From JBICIG01 sp043101605 (GTDB lineage Bacteria > Planctomycetota > Phycisphaerae > Phycisphaerales > UBA1924), in assembly GCA_043101605.1 (NCBI GenBank), contig JBICIG010000048.1:1-17043 (forward strand): a stretch of DNA of 17,043 nt, in the 5' to 3' direction. Below are positions 14,127-17,043 of the stretch, in pieces (positions within the stretch are counted from its first letter, which is position 1; every line of letters starts with the position of its first letter). The position numbers were made by a program, and so were the translations under genes. Under the pieces are notes generated by a model, which saw nothing but the letters and a program-made list of their open reading frames with translations, made no database searches and was not told the DNA's origin.

Positions 14127-15764
14127 ATGGACGGGCGACAAGGAAGCGACTCACTCTCGCACCCTCGGCACGATCGGCACGCGCCGGCCCGCCCCGATGC
14201 CGCCGAACCGCTCACCGCCGGCCCCGCGCACGACCGCGCCGCCCTTGCCGCCAGCCACGACCCGATCATCACCATCGACCAGCACGGCACCGTCCTTTCG
14301 GCCAGCGACTCGATCGAACGCGCCCTCGGGTGGAAGCCCGCCGAACTCATCGGCCGCAATGTCAACCTGCTCATCCCCGAGCCGCACCACTCGGCCCACG
14401 ACGGCTACCTCGATGCCCACCGGCGAACCGGGCGCATCAGCATCCTCGGTCACCCGCGACGCCTCACCGCCCTGCACCGCGACGGCACCGAGATCCCCAT
14501 CGAACTCGCCGTCTCCCGCGCCGCCCCATCCGACTCCGCCGAGCCCTTCTTCGTCGGCGTCATCCGCGATATGAGCGCCTACGCCGCCGCCGAACGCTAC
14601 CGCGACACCGAACGCGTCCGCGCCGAGAGCGAGGTCGCCAGCCAGCGCGATGCGCTCGAAAAGGCGCACCTCAGCCTCCGCCTCGCCGACCGCATGGCAT
14701 CCATCGGCACCCTCGCCGCCGGGCTCGGGCACGACATGAGCAATGTCCTTCTCCCCGTCCGCGCCCACCTCAACGCGCTGCGAAAGTCCACCCGCACCGC
14801 CGAGGTTCGCACGCCCGAACTCGAGCACATCGAGGCGATCGACAACAGCATCGCCTACCTCGGGCAACTCGCCGACGGGCTCCACTACCTCGCCCTCGAT
14901 CCCGAAGCCCGCGGCAGCTGGGCCTCGACCACCAACCTCGCCGAGTGGTGGTCCCAGGTCGGCCCGCTTCTGACCAAGTCCGTCCCGCGCCAGGTGCGCG
15001 TCGACGCCGAGTTCGACCACGACCTGCCAGAGGCCTGCATCCCATCACACGCCCTGACCCAGGCGATGCTCAACCTCCTCGTCAACGCAGGCGAAGCACT
15101 CGCGCCGCTCATCCGCCACCCCGATCACCCGGGCATGGTCCGCATCCGCGCATTCCTCCCCGATCCAGGCTCGCCCCGGCTGCACATCGAGGTCCGCGAC
15201 AACGGCACCGGCATGTCCGAGGAAACCCGCCGCCGCGCCTTCGACCTCTTCTTCACCACCAAACCGCGCGGCATGGGCACCGGCCTCGGGCTCGCGCTCG
15301 TCCAGAAGATCGTCCACCAGGTCGGCGGCACCATCGACATCGCCTCAGAGCCCGGCGAAGGTGCCACCGTCACACTCGCCATCCCCGTCCCACCCTGCGA
15401 AAAAAACGCCGCGCTCCCAGCCGACGACGCCGCCCTCGCCGTCATCGAAGCCCGCGACGATCGCGTCGCCATGCTCCTGCGGCAGATGCTCGAAGCCGGC
15501 GGCATCGCCGTCTCCTCCCTCACCGACACCGGCAACCCCCGCATCCTCATCGTCGAACCACAGGATTCGCTCTTCCAGCGCATCGCCCTCTGGCGCACCC
15601 GCGCACCCCGCGGTGAACTCATCCTCCTCGGCCGCCCCGAGCCCGATTCGATCGACGCGTGGCAAGCCTTGCGCCCACAGATCATCGCCGACCCCGAAGA
15701 GTTCGATGCACTCCGCCGCGCCATCGCCCGCGCCATCGCCTCGAGCGCCGGAGCCACCGCATGA
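14127..15764 (+). CDS. Soluble PAS histidine kinase, FixL-like, with receiver-like tail
   Basis: Predicted protein of 545 aa with no membrane segment, so cytoplasmic. A PAS domain (~36-150) has 'GWKPAELIGRNVNLLIPEPH', 'HDGYLDAH', 'RRLTALHRDGTEIPIELAVS' and 'FFVGVIRDMS'. Aligned by eye with Bradyrhizobium FixL, His91 falls on the proximal heme ligand and Arg111 on the oxygen-contacting arginine. A coiled linker (~150-185) leads to the HisKA part with His202 in 'GHDMSN'. The ATPase part has Asn320, 'DNGTGM' (358-363) and 'GMGTGLGL' (382-389). Residues ~430-545 look like a worn receiver domain: strands are present, but the acidic pocket is poor and the usual Lys is replaced ('IADPEEF'). The gene overlaps its regulator by ATGA. 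A TAACAT box 6 bases before the ATG could give a leaderless mRNA. Oxygen sensing is a prediction. Confidence 0.9.
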   Translation: MDGRQGSDSLSHPRHDRHAPARPDAAEPLTAGPAHDRAALAASHDPIITIDQHGTVLSASDSIERALGWKPAELIGRNVNLLIPEPHHSAHDGYLDAHRRTGRISILGHPRRLTALHRDGTEIPIELAVSRAAPSDSAEPFFVGVIRDMSAYAAAERYRDTERVRAESEVASQRDALEKAHLSLRLADRMASIGTLAAGLGHDMSNVLLPVRAHLNALRKSTRTAEVRTPELEHIEAIDNSIAYLGQLADGLHYLALDPEARGSWASTTNLAEWWSQVGPLLTKSVPRQVRVDAEFDHDLPEACIPSHALTQAMLNLLVNAGEALAPLIRHPDHPGMVRIRAFLPDPGSPRLHIEVRDNGTGMSEETRRRAFDLFFTTKPRGMGTGLGLALVQKIVHQVGGTIDIASEPGEGATVTLAIPVPPCEKNAALPADDAALAVIEARDDRVAMLLRQMLEAGGIAVSSLTDTGNPRILIVEPQDSLFQRIALWRTRAPRGELILLGRPEPDSIDAWQALRPQIIADPEEFDALRRAIARAIASSAGATA

Positions 15765-16534
15765 ACGACCGCCCGGCCAAAGCCACGCCGCGAATCGCCC
15801 GTCCCGTCCGGATCGACCCTTCCCTGCTGTCCGGTCCCGCCGACGCGAGCCAACCCGATTCCATCGACATCCGCGTCCTCTGCGTCGACGACCACGAGAT
15901 CCTCGTCCAGGGGCTCCGCGCTCAGTTCGCCATCGACGGCCGCATCGGCGTCGTCGGCTACCTCCCTTCCGCCCAGGACCTTCTCGAAGAAGTCACCCGC
16001 CTGCGCCCCGATGTCGTCATCCTAGACATCGAGATGCCCGGCCCCGATGTCTTCGAAGCCGTCGACCGCATGCGCCGCGCCCTCCCCGATCAGCGATTCG
16101 TCTTCCTCAGCGCTCATGTGCGCGACGGCTACCTCGCCGCCGCCTACCGCGCCAAGGCCTGGGGCTACTTCGCCAAGAGCGACGAACTCGAAGACATCGT
16201 CGAGGGGATCAGACAGGTCGCCACCAGCCGCTCCGGCGCCTTCGTCATGGGGCCCAAAGTCCGCCAACGCTGCACCCACATCGCTCCCACACGCCCGTCA
16301 ACCCCGCCCCCGCCAACCCCACCCGCCGTCCCGCTCCAGTCACTCACCCCACGCGAACTCGAGGTACTCCGCCTGATCGGCACCGGCCGCTCACGCGTCG
16401 AGATCGCCCGACAGCTCTCGCGCAGCCCCAAGACCATCGACGGCCACCAGGATCGCCTCCTCAAGAAACTCGGCCTCGACTCCCGCGCCGAGCTCATGCG
16501 CTTCGCGATCCGAGAAGGCCTCGCCGAAGCCTGA
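15761..16534 (+). CDS. NarL/FixJ-type response regulator (receiver plus LuxR HTH)
   Basis: Predicted protein of 257 aa. ATG at 15761 overlaps the kinase stop codon (ATGA) and starts a ~35-residue unstructured leader before the receiver. The receiver has Asp43/Asp44 ('CVDDHE'), phospho-acceptor Asp89 ('VILDIEMPG'), Ser117 and Lys139 ('YFAKS'). A Pro/Thr-rich linker (~172-192) joins it to the LuxR-type helix-turn-helix (~193-255): 'LTPRELEVLRLIGTGRSRVEIARQLSRSPKTIDGH' and 'RLLKKLGLDSRAEL'. Phosphorylation by the PAS kinase should cause dimerisation and DNA binding at sigma-70-type promoters. The overlap makes the pairing near certain. Targets are unknown; the divergent small genes at 12458-13931 are candidates. 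No terminator is evident after the stop codon. Confidence 0.94.
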   Translation: MNDRPAKATPRIARPVRIDPSLLSGPADASQPDSIDIRVLCVDDHEILVQGLRAQFAIDGRIGVVGYLPSAQDLLEEVTRLRPDVVILDIEMPGPDVFEAVDRMRRALPDQRFVFLSAHVRDGYLAAAYRAKAWGYFAKSDELEDIVEGIRQVATSRSGAFVMGPKVRQRCTHIAPTRPSTPPPPTPPAVPLQSLTPRELEVLRLIGTGRSRVEIARQLSRSPKTIDGHQDRLLKKLGLDSRAELMRFAIREGLAEA

Positions 16535-16793
16535 CCCCCATCTCGCCGAAGCTCCCCCCACGAAGGCTCGGCCCTCAACCCCGCGCCCCAACCCTCGCAT
16601 CTCGGTCTCGCATCACGCGACGCAATGGGGTCGCACCAAATGGCGTCGGGCGCCGCGATGCACCCGCTGCCATCCAGCGCAGCAGCCACCCTCAGCGATT
16701 CGCGGGAACTCGCCACGCCCAAGCAAGACTGTTCAGGGAGCGGGCCTTACGCGGCGGTCTGCGACTCGCCGCGAAACCCTGCAAAACAAGCAA
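16535..16793 (+). other. Intergenic stretch with no supported gene
   Basis: I see no convincing coding frame, RNA gene or T-tailed hairpin here. The motif TCGCCGAAGC occurs both at the end of the regulator gene and again shortly after its stop codon. The stretch just before 16794 is more A-rich (GCAAAACAAGCAA) than its surroundings. Confidence 0.5.
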
Positions 16794-17039
16794 GTGACCC
16801 CAGGGGGGTCTGAACATCCCTCGGAATCCCCGGAGGAAACGCCGATTTGGCCCACCGATGGCGCAGAATCCGGCGCACTTTCCAGCGATGACCCCCGGCT
16901 GGCCCGGCTGGTGGCCCGGTGGGCCGAACTCCCCCAGCCGATCCGGGCGGCGATCGAGGCCCTCGTCGCGTCCACGCCCGGCCCGTTGAGCATCCCGGGC
17001 TCCACCGTGTCCGCCCGGTCCCCGAATCAGATTTCTTGA
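16794..17039 (+). CDS. Short hypothetical protein of a planctomycete-type family
   Basis: Predicted protein of 81 aa starting at GTG 16794, with no clear ribosome site; a start further in is possible. The pattern 'EETPIWPTDGAESGAL ... DPRLARLVARWAELPQPIRAAIEALV' resembles short ORFs I remember from planctomycete genomes ('E.TPI.P.GA.SGA ... DP.LA.LV..W..LP..IRA.I.ALV'), often near tyrosine recombinases. That recollection is not a search result. The C-terminal half is a predicted helix pair with a conserved Trp and 'LP..IRAAI'; the N-terminal half is disordered. No recombinase is visible in the window. It could also be a remnant of a longer gene. Confidence 0.5.
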   Translation: MTPGGSEHPSESPEETPIWPTDGAESGALSSDDPRLARLVARWAELPQPIRAAIEALVASTPGPLSIPGSTVSARSPNQIS

Positions 17040-17043
17040 TCCG

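Noticed and set aside
13255..14574. Long plus-strand open frame over the small genes and the start of the PAS kinase
   Set aside because: Ser/Pro/Thr/Arg-rich with no domain; it contradicts ribosome sites and motifs of the minus-strand small genes and the kinase frame.
16781..16808. Possible tRNA or attachment site near the A-rich stretch at the right end
   Set aside because: No cloverleaf can be drawn on either strand and no flanking direct repeat was found.

Overview
The window reads as a very GC-rich fragment from a planctomycete, most likely class Phycisphaerae. The evidence is the strong G/C bias at third codon positions, two secreted proteins ending in the paired 'CPADLTGS.DPN.P ... 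DDFF.YLD.F' dockerin-like module, a type II pseudopilin-like protein with an H-X9-DG motif near its C-terminus, and abundant two-component and sigma-54 machinery. I recognise these as Phycisphaerae-type traits from memory; no database was searched.

Left part (1-7924, + strand) is a signalling and secretion block. It opens with a perfect 223-bp inverted repeat (106-bp arms, 11-bp centre), each arm carrying an outward-facing sigma-54 type promoter. The right-hand promoter drives a small secreted basic protein that ends in a good terminator. Then come a pseudopilin-like gene, a membrane histidine kinase, an NtrC-type sigma-54 activator and a dockerin-tailed secreted protein, tightly packed with overlapping ends. 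A second dockerin-tailed protein follows, behind a near-perfect sigma-54 promoter (TGGCACG-N4-TTGCAAT). The simplest reading is a local circuit: the kinase senses an envelope signal, the NtrC-type protein activates sigma-54 RNA polymerase, and secreted or surface proteins are made. It is analogous in layout to the PrsK/PrsR control of PEP-CTERM proteins, but here it is linked to GC-type dockerin proteins.

Middle part (7983-12274, - strand) is a three-gene ABC efflux or lipoprotein-type exporter of MacAB/DevBCA style: ATPase, large FtsX-type permease and HlyD-like adaptor, coupled by a GTGA overlap and a 3-nt gap. Its adaptor gene converges on the dockerin gene.

Right part (12458-13931, - strand) is a run of small genes: a host-attachment/baeRF-like protein followed by a terminator, a DUF2934 protein, a heavy-metal-associated-like fold that has lost both metal cysteines, and a second DUF2934-like protein. 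Divergent from these (14127-16534, + strand) is a soluble PAS histidine kinase overlapping a NarL/FixJ-type regulator. The PAS domain keeps the His and Arg positions that bind heme and oxygen in FixL, so this pair may be an oxygen or redox sensor. The final 250 bases hold one short conserved-looking ORF.

The palindrome beginning exactly at base 1 and the odd window length suggest the window is a whole contig whose left end may be an assembly fold-back. That caveat applies to the left arm only.
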